5,947 nucleotides of DNA from Burkholderiaceae bacterium (GCA_017997515.1 JAGOEY010000120.1:1-5947), one strand, 5' to 3'; shown: positions 1-5,947, counted from the stretch's first letter. Program-made: numbers and translations. The notes: generated from the letters alone by a model not told the origin.

Positions 1-930
1 CTGCACCAGGTCACCATCGTCATGAGCGACCGCGGCCTGCCCAAGTCGTACCGCCACATGCACGGTTTTGGCAGCCACACTTTCAGCTTCCTGAACGCAC
101 AAAACGAACGTTTCTGGGTCAAGTTCCACCTCGTGACACAACAAGGCATTGAGAACCTGACCGATGCCGAAGCCGCGGCCATTGTGGGCAACGACCGCGA
201 AAGCCACCAGGCCGACCTGCTCAACGCCATCGACAACGGTGACTTCCCACGCTGGAACCTGAAGATCCAGGTCATGCCGGAAAAAGACGCCGCCAGTTAC
301 CACATCAACCCGTTCGACCTGACCAAGGTCTGGCCACACGGCGACTACCCCCTCATCGACGTCGGTGTGCTGGAGCTGAACCGCAACCCCGAGAACTACT
401 TTGCCGAGGTGGAACAACTCGCGTTCTCCCCCGCCAACGTGGTGCCCGGCATCAGTTTCTCGCCCGACAAGATGCTGCAGTCGCGCTTGTTCTCGTACGG
501 CGATGCGGCGCGTTACCGCCTGGGTGTGAACCACCACCAGATTCCCGTGAACGCACCCCGCTGCCCGGTACACAGCTACCACCGCGACGGCAGCATGCGG
601 GTGAACAGCAACAACGGCAGCGAAGTCGGTTATGAGCCCAACAGCAAAGGCGCACTGCAGGAGCAGCCCGAGTTCCGCGAACCACCGCTGTCACTGGAAG
701 GTGCAGCCGACCACTGGAACCACCGCGAGGATGACGACTACTACTCACAACCCGGCAACCTGTTCCGCCTGATGACGCCAGCGCAGCAGCAGGTGCTGTT
801 CGAGAACACGGCCCGCAACGTGGGTGGTGCATCCAAACCCATCCAGCAGCGCCACATCGACAACTGCACCAAGGCCGACCCGGCCTATGGCGCAGGTGTG
901 GCGGCGGCATTACAACGGCTGGCACCGTAA
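1..930 (+). CDS. Catalase, small-subunit haem type (5'-truncated by window edge)
   Basis: Monofunctional haem catalase converting hydrogen peroxide to water and oxygen in the cytoplasm. The reading frame is open from base 1 and gives 309 residues up to a TAA stop. Seen in sequence: the conserved stretch [20 protein letters not shown] at the left edge, then the proximal haem-ligand signature [14 protein letters not shown], whose Tyr (codon 496-498) should be the fifth iron ligand. The conserved [21 protein letters not shown] segment follows. The short C-terminus without an extra flavodoxin-like domain fits the small-subunit class of about 480 residues (clade 3, often called katA). On that basis roughly 170 N-terminal residues, including the distal catalytic His and Asn, lie outside the window. 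The ATG at base 22 is an internal Met, not the start. A strong terminator follows about 20 bases after the stop, so this is probably the last gene of its transcript. Confidence 0.96.
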   Translation: MHQVTIVMSDRGLPKSYRHMHGFGSHTFSFLNAQNERFWVKFHLVTQQGIENLTDAEAAAIVGNDRESHQADLLNAIDNGDFPRWNLKIQVMPEKDAASYHINPFDLTKVWPHGDYPLIDVGVLELNRNPENYFAEVEQLAFSPANVVPGISFSPDKMLQSRLFSYGDAARYRLGVNHHQIPVNAPRCPVHSYHRDGSMRVNSNNGSEVGYEPNSKGALQEQPEFREPPLSLEGAADHWNHREDDDYYSQPGNLFRLMTPAQQQVLFENTARNVGGASKPIQQRHIDNCTKADPAYGAGVAAALQRLAP

Positions 931-951
931 ACAGGGCGGCGGTTCATCCAC

Positions 952-983
952 AAGGCGCATGGCCCAGGCCATGCGCCTTTTTT
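952..983 (+). terminator. Rho-independent terminator after catalase
   Basis: A perfect 10-bp stem (954-963 with 968-977), extended by two A-T pairs, closes a 4-base loop and runs straight into six T residues (978-983). It lies just downstream of the catalase stop codon and upstream of the next gene's ribosome binding site, so it should separate the two transcripts. Confidence 0.9.
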
Positions 984-1006
984 CATGGAAGCGGCGCTGC
1001 GCTTCG

Positions 1007-1012
1007 TATGAT
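1007..1012 (+). promoter_or_regulatory. Candidate -10 box for the AhpD-like gene
   Basis: TATGAT matches the sigma-70 -10 consensus at five of six bases. It would start transcription about 20 bases before the ATG at 1041. No good -35 box is visible at the proper spacing. A short hairpin (988-993 with 1000-1005) lies just upstream. The main support is the need for a promoter after the preceding terminator. Confidence 0.3.
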
Positions 1013-1040
1013 GGTGAGATACCTACAAGGAGACACCACC

Positions 1041-1625
1041 ATGAGCACCCGTTACCCAGCGCCCGCACTGGAAAACCTGCCCGACGACATCCGCGCACGT
1101 ATCCTGGAAGTGCAAGAGAAGTCAGGCTTCATCCCCAACGTGTTCCTGGCATTTGCGCGACGCCCGGCCGAATGGCGCGCCTTCTTTGCCTACCACGACG
1201 CCCTGATGCTGCGCGAGGAAAGCCATCTCACCAAGGGCGACCGCGAGATGATCATCACCACCACCAGCGCGGCCAACCAGTGCGTGTACTGCGTGGTGGC
1301 GCATGGCGCGATTTTGCGGATCTATGAGAAGAAACCCCTGGTGGCCGACCAGGTGGCGGTGAACTACCGCAAGGCCGACATCACACCCCGCCAGCGCACC
1401 ATGCTCGACTTTGCGATGAAGGTCTGCGAACGCTCACACGAGATTGAAGAGGCCGACTTTGCGCCACTTCACGCCCATGGTTTTGACGACGAAGACATCT
1501 GGGACATTGCGGCCATCACGGCGTTTTTTGGCCTGTCCAACCGCATGGCCAGCTTCGCGAGCATGATGCCCAACCCCGAGTTCTACCTGCTGGGTCGCAC
1601 ACCGAAACAGAAAAAGTCAGATTGA
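1041..1625 (+). CDS. AhpD-like peroxidase-related protein (carboxymuconolactone decarboxylase family)
   Basis: Predicted cytoplasmic thiol peroxidase-like or disulfide-active protein of 194 residues, of the kind annotated 'peroxidase-related enzyme' in the AhpD/CMD superfamily. Residues Glu69, Cys81, Cys84 and His88 (in REMIITTTSAANQCVYCVVAH) reproduce the spacing of the AhpD proton relay and redox centre (Glu118, Cys130, Cys133, His137 of the Mycobacterium tuberculosis enzyme). Tyr83 occupies the position of AhpD His132. The protein is all-helical in character with no signal peptide or membrane segment. The ATG at 1041 is chosen because AAGGAG (1027-1032) lies 8 bases upstream; an earlier in-frame ATG at 1008 has no ribosome binding site. 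The gene follows catalase in the same direction but after a terminator, so a shared peroxide-defence role is inference from family and position. The true substrate and reductant are unknown. Confidence 0.9.
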   Translation: MSTRYPAPALENLPDDIRARILEVQEKSGFIPNVFLAFARRPAEWRAFFAYHDALMLREESHLTKGDREMIITTTSAANQCVYCVVAHGAILRIYEKKPLVADQVAVNYRKADITPRQRTMLDFAMKVCERSHEIEEADFAPLHAHGFDDEDIWDIAAITAFFGLSNRMASFASMMPNPEFYLLGRTPKQKKSD

Positions 1626-1766
1626 ATGACAGCGCTCCCTCTGGAGGCGATGCGAAGCAAGCCAAAATTCCAGCGGGTGCCGTGGAACCGGCTTTGCCGG
1701 GCCACTGGCACCGCCCCCTGCAAGGGGGTAGGAGTAGCGGAACGAAGTCCGCGAAGCCTGGGGGTG
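1626..1766. repeat. Hairpin-rich intergenic element, likely a dispersed repeat
   Basis: This 141-base spacer exactly fills the gap between two convergent stop codons. It contains a row of short inverted repeats: CTCC/GGAG (1635-1638 with 1643-1646), CCGGC/GCCGG with a TTT loop (1688-1700), CCCCCT/AGGGGG with a 3-base loop (1714-1728), and GCGGA/TCCGC (1737-1752). No T-run follows any stem, so none is a standard intrinsic terminator. From memory, closely similar 'CCGTGGAACCGGCTTTGCCGG ... GGGGG' spacers recur in Comamonadaceae genomes, but only one copy is visible here. A role in ending or insulating convergent transcripts, or in protecting 3' ends, is inference. Confidence 0.6.
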
Positions 1767-2285
1767 TTACTTGAAGTCCGCTGAGAACTGAAACATGAGT
1801 GCCGAGTTGCCCAGCACATTCACCTGTGCAGACCACATCGGAGTGAACTGCCAGCCCAGGCTGAACACAGCGCCGGGTGAAAAGCCGTTGTGGTTCAGAG
1901 GCACTTTGTCCTGGTAAGGCTCCTTGTAGCCGTACAGCAGCCCCACCGTCCACTGCGCAAACAGTTTGTTTTGCGAAAAGATGTTGTCGTAGCGTTTGCC
2001 GCCGTACAGGTAACCGCTGGGCTGCCCGAAGGAGTTGCGGAAATACGAGCCACCCCACACCACATTGTCAGTACCCTGGCGCTCCAGCCCGACCATGTAC
2101 ACATCGCGGTGGTCCGGGTCTTTGGACCAGTGGTAGGTGTAGGGAGACGCCATCACGCGCCAAGTGGGGCCATTCGCAGCCACAGCCACCGAGCTGGCGG
2201 CCGCTCCGGCATCGGCCGTTTGTGCAAAAACAGTGCTGCTTGCTCACAGAACGCACAGGCCCATGGTCAGTGTGGTTATTTTCAT
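1767..2285 (-). pseudogene. Small outer-membrane beta-barrel protein with a nonsense codon in its signal peptide
   Basis: Read on the minus strand from the ATG at 2285, the frame gives MKITTLTMGLCVL, then TGA (2244-2246), then ASSTVFAQTADAG and an unbroken frame to TAA at 1767. Together this is a normal secretory signal peptide (Lys, hydrophobic core, cleavage near VFA-QTADA) cut at codon 14. The mature part has about 150 residues, rich in alternating aromatic, Gly and polar residues (for example GGSYFRNSFGQPSGYLYGGK). It ends in a strand-like QFSADFK, as expected for a small outer-membrane barrel. I do not recognise a specific function; a PagP-like lipid-modifying barrel is one untested possibility. 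Only the stop codon breaks an otherwise intact gene, so the event is recent, a sequencing error, or a bypassed stop. The GTG at 2189 could start a shorter product, but it would lack the export signal. No strong ribosome binding site precedes the ATG. The gene lies 70 bases downstream of the thioesterase gene on the same strand. Confidence 0.65.
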
Positions 2286-2355
2286 GCGGGTGATTGTCGC
2301 CAGATTTCCCCCGGTTTTGAATGGCAACACCGAATTTCTGTGCAAGGGTTGCCGG

Positions 2356-2778
2356 CTATGAAAGTAACAGCTGACGCATCCAGTCTGGCAGCGTTTGGGC
2401 TTTTTGCTTCGGAAAGTCAACCCAGATGGTGGTCGCCCCACCCGCTGCGTAAATGGTGCCGGGCTGGTCAGTGCGTTCCATCGTGCCCCAGGTTTCAAAG
2501 GTGGTGCGCCCCACGTCACTGACGTAGAGTTTGATGCGCACATCCCCTGGGTATTCAAGCTGTTTGTAGAAATTGCAGAACGCATTCACGATGACCGGCC
2601 CTTCACCATCGGGGGCCGGTTTGCAGCCAATGGCATAGAGCCAGTCGATACGCACCGTTTCAAGGTAACGGAAATAGGACGCGTTGTTGACATGGCCCAT
2701 GGCGTCCATATCGCCCCAGCGGATGGGCAGCAGGGCCTCGTGCACCAGTTTTTTCTGTTCAGGGATTTCGATCTTCAT
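2356..2778 (-). CDS. Acyl-CoA thioesterase, 4HBT hot-dog fold family
   Basis: Predicted cytoplasmic thioesterase of 140 residues hydrolysing an acyl-CoA to free acid and CoA. The N-terminal motif RWGDMDAMGHVNNASYFRYL (residues 20-39) is the classic 4HBT/YbgC-type signature. Asp25 aligns with catalytic Asp17 of the Pseudomonas 4-hydroxybenzoyl-CoA thioesterase, followed by the HVNN turn and the long hot-dog helix. The length is normal for a single hot-dog domain, which usually works as a dimer or tetramer. The ATG at 2778 is preferred, with only a weak GGA ribosome-binding signal; an upstream TTG at 2799 would lie in the loop of a hairpin. It follows the dehydrogenase gene on the same strand after 85 bases, so co-transcription is likely, though the gap holds a hairpin element. 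The acyl substrate cannot be told from the sequence. Confidence 0.9.
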   Translation of the reverse strand: MKIEIPEQKKLVHEALLPIRWGDMDAMGHVNNASYFRYLETVRIDWLYAIGCKPAPDGEGPVIVNAFCNFYKQLEYPGDVRIKLYVSDVGRTTFETWGTMERTDQPGTIYAAGGATTIWVDFPKQKAQTLPDWMRQLLLS

Positions 2779-2790
2779 GCAGCGTCCATT

Positions 2791-2846
2791 TGCTATCAAT
2801 TAAATAGCTGAATGCGCACGTTGGTTGTGCGCTGCAGCCATTTTTT
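2791..2846. repeat. Two-hairpin intergenic element between the dehydrogenase and thioesterase genes
   Basis: Two inverted repeats sit side by side: GCTAT/ATAGC (2792-2796 with 2804-2808, 7-base AT-rich loop) and GCGCAC/GTGCGC (2814-2819 with 2827-2832, 7-base loop). Plus-strand AGCC and six T residues (2841-2846) follow. The pattern ATAGCTG...GCGC...GCGCTG.AGCC.TTTTT resembles a degenerate copy of a short repeat I recall scattered between genes in Polaromonas and Rhodoferax relatives. The T-run lies on the strand opposite to transcription of the flanking genes, so it is not an obvious terminator for them. The first hairpin is directly upstream of the thioesterase start region and could affect its translation or mRNA stability. 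Confidence 0.5.
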
Positions 2847-2863
2847 ATTCAGATTTTCTGTGT

Positions 2864-3646
2864 TTACAGTGCAAACCCATCGTCTGCCGCAATGATGGCG
2901 CCGTTCACAAAATGGCTTTGGGCACTGGCCAGCAACACCACCAGGGCATCCAGATCCTCCGGTTTGCCGACCCGTTTGCGCGGCAGCATGTTGACCAGCT
3001 TCTGGCCCTGTTCGGTTTGCCAGTGGTGGTGGTTGATCTCGGTGTCGATGTAGCCGGGGCAAATCGCGTTCACGTTGATGCCGTGTTTGCCCCATTCCAG
3101 CGCCATGGCTTTGGTCATCTGGATCACCGCCGCCTTGCTCATGCAGTACGCACCAATCTGCGGCAGCACCTTGAGCCCGGCCATACTCGCAATGTTGATG
3201 ATGCGCCCGCCGGTGTAGCTGCCCGGTGCCGTGCCCTGCGCTCGGGCCAGCATGCGTTTGCCCACCTCCTGCGCCATAAAGAAGGCACCACGCACATTGG
3301 TGTCGAAGATGTAGTCAAAGTCCCCCTCGGTCACGTCCTGGATACGTTGGGTGGTGCTGACACCCGAGTTGTTGACCAGAATGTCGATCGACCCCACCTC
3401 GGTTTCGGCGTGGGCCACAGCGGCCTTGATGCTGTGGCGGTCGGTCACGTCCAGCTCCATCACATGGGCGTCGCCGCCCTCACCTTCAATGTGGGCCCGC
3501 AGCGCCTTGAGTTTGTCCACCCGGCGGCTGGCCAGCACCACGGCAGCCCCGGCCTGGGCCAGCGCACGGGCAAACTGCGCCCCCAGCCCGCTGGATGCAC
3601 CGGTGACAAAAGCAACCCGGCCTGAAAGATCGATGGTGTAAGCCAT
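2864..3646 (-). CDS. Short-chain dehydrogenase/reductase (SDR), classical type
   Basis: NAD(P)-dependent oxidoreductase of 260 residues with a Rossmann fold, cytoplasmic. Seen in order: cofactor motif TGASSGLG (residues 15-22), SRR at 40-42 after the second strand (basic residues there usually favour NADPH), LDV at 65-67, NNSG at 92-95 (a variant of the usual NNAG), and the catalytic tetrad Asn117, Ser154, Tyr167 and Lys171 (YCMSK). The CPGYIDTEI segment and a C-terminal FVNGAIIAADDGFAL complete the classical layout. The ATG at 3646 is chosen because AGGAG lies 6 bases upstream; the GTG at 3670 would swallow that site. It is the first gene of a likely minus-strand unit with the thioesterase and is divergent from ETF-QO. 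A hydroxyacyl or keto-ester substrate is plausible from context but not shown. Confidence 0.93.
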   Translation of the reverse strand: MAYTIDLSGRVAFVTGASSGLGAQFARALAQAGAAVVLASRRVDKLKALRAHIEGEGGDAHVMELDVTDRHSIKAAVAHAETEVGSIDILVNNSGVSTTQRIQDVTEGDFDYIFDTNVRGAFFMAQEVGKRMLARAQGTAPGSYTGGRIINIASMAGLKVLPQIGAYCMSKAAVIQMTKAMALEWGKHGINVNAICPGYIDTEINHHHWQTEQGQKLVNMLPRKRVGKPEDLDALVVLLASAQSHFVNGAIIAADDGFAL

Positions 3647-3706
3647 TAAAGTCTCCTCACTAATCTTCACGGTGAAACGCCGTCCGCAGGCGACAGGCGC
3701 AACGAA

Positions 3707-3712
3707 TAAAAT
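3707..3712 (+). promoter_or_regulatory. Candidate -10 box in the divergent intergenic region
   Basis: TAAAAT matches the sigma-70 -10 consensus at five of six bases within the 128-base gap between the divergent dehydrogenase and ETF-QO genes. No recognisable -35 box accompanies it. Both genes need a promoter in or near this gap, but no site can be assigned firmly by eye. Confidence 0.22.
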
Positions 3713-3774
3713 CGGCGACGATGCTGGCGACCGCAGCCTCCCCGTAAAACATTATCAAGCGAGACGCTTCCACG

Positions 3775-5466
3775 ATGACACAAGACGAAATCCTCAGCAC
3801 CTACGGCCCTCGCGAAGCCATGGAATACGACGTGGTGGTGGTGGGTGGGGGCCCCGGTGGTCTGGCCACAGCCATCCGCCTTAAACAGCTGGCCGCCAAG
3901 AACGGCACCGATGTGTCGGTGGTGGTGCTCGAAAAAGGCTCGGAACCCGGTGCCCACATCCTGTCGGGCGCCATCATGGACCCCAAGGCGCTGACCGAGT
4001 TGTTCCCCGACTGGAAGAAGCGCGGCGCGCCGCTCAACCAGCCCGTGACCGACGACGCCTATGTGTTCCTCGGCGAAAAAGCCAGCATGCGGGTGCCCAA
4101 CATCTTCCTGCCACCGTTCGCGCACAACCACGGCAACTACATCGTGAGCCTGGGTGCCGTCACCAAGTGGATGGCCGACCAGGCCGAAGCGCTGGGTGTG
4201 GAAATATTCCCCGGCTTCCCCGCAGCAGAGGTGCTGTACGGTGAAGACGGTGCTGTCAAAGGTGTCGCCACCGGCAACATGGGTGTGGGCAAGGACGGCG
4301 AACCGACCGAGAACTTCCAGCTTGGCATGGAACTGCTGGGCAAATACACCGTGTTTGCCGAAGGTGCACGCGGCAACCTGGGCAAACAACTCATCGAAAA
4401 GTTCAAGCTCGACGAAGGCCGTGACCCGCAAAGCTGGGGCCTCGGCATCAAGGAGCTGTGGGAGATTGACCCCAGCCGCCACAAGCCCGGTTTTGTGATG
4501 CACACCGCGGGCTGGCCCATGGCGTCCGACACCTACGGCGGTGCGTTCCTGTACCACCTGGAAGACAACAAGGTCGCCCTGGGTTTTGTCACCGGCCTGG
4601 GTTACACCAACCCGTACCTGAGCCCGTTTGAAGAGTTCCAGCGCTGGAAGACCCACCCCAACGTGCGTTACTACTTCGAAAACGCCCAGGGTGAAGTCAC
4701 TGCCAAACGCCTGTCTTATGGCGCGCGCGCCATCAACGCCAGCGGTATCAACGCACTGCCCAAAACTGTGTTCCCGGGCGGCGCACTGGTGGGCTGCAAC
4801 GCGGGTTACCTCAACGTGAGCCGCATCAAGGGCAGCCATGCCGCCATCAAGACCGGCATGCTCGCGGCAGACGCTGCTTACGAAGCCGTGCTGGCTGGAC
4901 GCCAGCACGACGAACTCAGCGCCTACCCCGAAGCGTTTGAGCAAAGCTGGCTCTATACCGAGCTGAACAAGGACCGCAACTTCAAGAACTGGTTCAAGTA
5001 CGGGCTGACCACAGCCACGCTGATGAACGGTTTTGAACAATTCGTGCTGCGCGGCCACATCCCGTGGACGCTGCGCCGCGAGAAACCCGACCACGCGTAC
5101 CTGAAACCCGCCGCCGAATGTAAACCCATCGTCTACCCCAAGCCCGATGGCAAGCTTACTTTTGACCGCCTCTCCAGCGTGTTCATCAGCAACACCAACC
5201 ACGAAGAGCAGCAGCCCGCCCACCTGACGCTGAAAGACGCGTCGGTGCCAGTGAACATCAACCTGGCCAAATATGCCGGGCCCGAGGCGCGTTACTGCCC
5301 CGCCGGGGTGTACGAGTTCGTCAAGAACCCGGACAACTCCGACCGCCTGCAGATCAATGCGCAGAACTGCGTTCACTGCAAGACCTGCGACATCAAGGAC
5401 CCAACGCAGAACATCGTGTGGGTGACCCCTGAAGGTGGTGGTGGTCCGAACTATTCGGGCATGTAA
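3775..5466 (+). CDS. Electron transfer flavoprotein-ubiquinone oxidoreductase (ETF-QO)
   Basis: Membrane-associated flavo-iron-sulfur enzyme (EC 1.5.5.1) that oxidises reduced ETF and passes the electrons to ubiquinone, linking fatty-acid and amino-acid acyl-CoA dehydrogenases to the respiratory chain. The 563 residues agree with the bacterial family length. The N-terminal FAD-binding Rossmann motif VVVVGGGPGG (20-29) is followed by an acidic ribose-binding position (Glu53 in LEKG) and GAHILSGA. A second FAD-contact block lies around residues 337-360 (ALVGCNAGYLNVSRIKGSHA). The C-terminal ferredoxin-like domain has Cys508 (YCPAGVYEF) and the triad Cys532, Cys535, Cys538 (CVHCKTC), the four ligands of the 4Fe-4S cluster. 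No export signal is present. The ATG at 3775 has only a weak GAGA-type ribosome binding site, placed in a small hairpin. It is transcribed alone, diverging from the dehydrogenase gene and ending in a strong terminator. The names etfD or ETFDH-like are used for homologues. Confidence 0.97.
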   Translation: MTQDEILSTYGPREAMEYDVVVVGGGPGGLATAIRLKQLAAKNGTDVSVVVLEKGSEPGAHILSGAIMDPKALTELFPDWKKRGAPLNQPVTDDAYVFLGEKASMRVPNIFLPPFAHNHGNYIVSLGAVTKWMADQAEALGVEIFPGFPAAEVLYGEDGAVKGVATGNMGVGKDGEPTENFQLGMELLGKYTVFAEGARGNLGKQLIEKFKLDEGRDPQSWGLGIKELWEIDPSRHKPGFVMHTAGWPMASDTYGGAFLYHLEDNKVALGFVTGLGYTNPYLSPFEEFQRWKTHPNVRYYFENAQGEVTAKRLSYGARAINASGINALPKTVFPGGALVGCNAGYLNVSRIKGSHAAIKTGMLAADAAYEAVLAGRQHDELSAYPEAFEQSWLYTELNKDRNFKNWFKYGLTTATLMNGFEQFVLRGHIPWTLRREKPDHAYLKPAAECKPIVYPKPDGKLTFDRLSSVFISNTNHEEQQPAHLTLKDASVPVNINLAKYAGPEARYCPAGVYEFVKNPDNSDRLQINAQNCVHCKTCDIKDPTQNIVWVTPEGGGGPNYSGM

Positions 5467-5487
5467 CAACACCCGCTCGCACCCACC

Positions 5488-5526
5488 AAGGCGGCACCCC
5501 TGTTAACGGGGGCGCCGCCTTTTTTT
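5488..5526 (+). terminator. Rho-independent terminator after ETF-QO
   Basis: The stem AAGGCGGC (5488-5495) pairs with GCCGCCTT (5514-5521), with an inner CCCC/GGGG helix around a TGTTAAC loop. Seven T residues (5520-5526) follow. It begins 21 bases after the ETF-QO stop codon and should isolate that gene from the following transporter gene. Confidence 0.92.
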
Positions 5527-5580
5527 GTGGCTGCATCGGTGTAAGTCCCGAAGCACGCCGGGCCGGCTTCATGCATATTG

Positions 5581-5611
5581 GGTGTTTCGTCTTTTCATAA
5601 CACCTCAGGAG
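5581..5611 (+). promoter_or_regulatory. Leader hairpin and ribosome binding site of the TRAP binding-protein gene
   Basis: GGTGTT (5581-5586) and AACACC (5599-5604) form a 6-bp stem with a 12-base loop. It ends two bases before the strong ribosome binding site AGGAG (5607-5611), which lies 5 bases from the ATG at 5617. The ribosome site fixes the start. Whether the hairpin regulates translation is unknown. Confidence 0.45.
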
Positions 5612-5616
5612 ACTCC

Positions 5617-5947
5617 ATGGCATTCAGCAAACTCGTCGCCAGCATGACTCTTGGTCTGGGCCTGGTGGCCGCCAGCGCCAGCCTGCACGCACAGACCACG
5701 ATGAAGATCAGCATCTCCACCGCCCAGAACTCGCACCAGGGCGTGGCGATCGACACCTTCGCCAAGGAAGTCGCTGCGCGCACGGGGGGCCGTTACAAGG
5801 TGGAAACCTTCTACAACGGATCGCTGGGCGGCGAGCGTGAATCCATCGAGGCCGTGCAGCTCGGCACGCAAGAGCTGGCTTTCTCCTCCACCGGCCCGGT
5901 GCCCAACTTCGTGCCAGACGCCAAGATCCTCGACGTGCCCTTCCTGT
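5617..5947 (+). CDS. dctP: TRAP transporter solute-binding protein, DctP family (3'-truncated by window edge)
   Basis: Periplasmic substrate-binding subunit of a tripartite ATP-independent periplasmic (TRAP) transporter, which uses an ion gradient and two membrane subunits (DctQ and DctM types) for uptake. The 110 visible residues start with a signal peptide: Lys5, a hydrophobic core rich in Leu, Val and Ala, and a likely cleavage site after LHA at residue 25. The mature start (MKISISTAQNSHQGVAIDTFAKEV) and the FYNGSLGGERESIEAVQLGT segment are typical of the DctP family; the latter is the conserved helix region near the ligand cleft. The ligand-anchoring Arg and most of the protein, usually about 330 residues, lie beyond the window, so the substrate cannot be inferred. 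dctP is used here as the generic family symbol. Genes for the membrane subunits are expected downstream. Confidence 0.92.
   Translation, partial: MAFSKLVASMTLGLGLVAASASLHAQTTMKISISTAQNSHQGVAIDTFAKEVAARTGGRYKVETFYNGSLGGERESIEAVQLGTQELAFSSTGPVPNFVPDAKILDVPFL

Noticed and set aside
1008..1040. Upstream ATG extension of the AhpD-like gene
   Set aside because: It lacks a ribosome binding site and would place the strong AAGGAG site inside the coding region; the ATG at 1041 is correctly spaced from it.
2187..2189. GTG as the natural start of the outer-membrane protein
   Set aside because: It leaves an exported-type barrel without a signal peptide, while a good signal peptide is encoded just upstream in the same frame except for one TGA.
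2244..2246. TGA decoded as selenocysteine or by programmed readthrough
   Set aside because: A selenocysteine inside a cleaved signal peptide makes no sense. No SECIS-like hairpin was recognised downstream, and the simpler explanation is a point mutation or error.
2323..2353. GGCAAC/GTTGCC inverted repeat between the thioesterase and outer-membrane protein genes
   Set aside because: The stem is 6 bp with a 19-base loop and no T-tract, so it is too weak to call a terminator or operator.
2825..3625. 266-codon open frame on the plus strand opposite the dehydrogenase gene
   Set aside because: It is antisense to a clear SDR with all motifs and shows no recognisable domain or ribosome binding site.
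3667..5472. 601-codon open frame on the minus strand opposite ETF-QO
   Set aside because: It mirrors the ETF-QO gene, which has full family length and all cofactor motifs. The antisense translation is rich in Val, Gly, His and Ala with no recognisable domain, as expected from GC-rich third positions read in reverse.

Overview
The window looks like ordinary chromosome of a betaproteobacterium, most likely Burkholderiales of the Comamonadaceae type (Rhodoferax, Polaromonas, Acidovorax or Hydrogenophaga relatives). This is inferred from GC-rich codon use, the style of the proteins, a TRAP-type periplasmic binding protein, and two non-coding hairpin elements resembling dispersed repeats I recall from that family. 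No RNA gene, CRISPR array, insertion sequence, phage gene or replication origin was seen.

Layout. (1) Bases 1-930 hold the C-terminal two thirds of a small-subunit haem catalase, followed by a strong intrinsic terminator. (2) Bases 1041-1625 encode an AhpD-like peroxidase-related protein with the E...CxxCxxxH active-site pattern, so the left end is an oxidative-stress block. (3) A 141-base spacer rich in short inverted repeats fills the whole gap to a convergent minus-strand gene. (4) That gene, 2285 to 1767, encodes a small predicted outer-membrane beta-barrel protein. Its signal peptide is interrupted by an in-frame TGA, so it is annotated as a probable pseudogene. (5) Upstream on the minus strand are a hot-dog acyl-CoA thioesterase (2778 to 2356) and a classical short-chain dehydrogenase (3646 to 2864), separated by an 85-base gap carrying a two-hairpin element. 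(6) Divergently, 3775-5466 encodes electron transfer flavoprotein-ubiquinone oxidoreductase (ETF-QO), closed by a strong terminator. (7) The window ends inside a gene for a DctP-type TRAP transporter solute-binding protein (from 5617).

How the parts may work together. Catalase and the AhpD-like protein both suggest peroxide handling, but a terminator separates them, so they are neighbours rather than a proven operon. ETF-QO passes electrons from ETF, reduced by acyl-CoA and related dehydrogenases, to ubiquinone. The neighbouring dehydrogenase and thioesterase fit acyl-CoA metabolism but have no proven substrate. The TRAP binding protein would capture an organic acid or similar anion in the periplasm.

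I found no convincing new biological system. The item most worth checking is the nonsense codon in the outer-membrane protein gene. Next come the two repeat-like elements and the small hairpins beside the ETF-QO and dctP ribosome binding sites.
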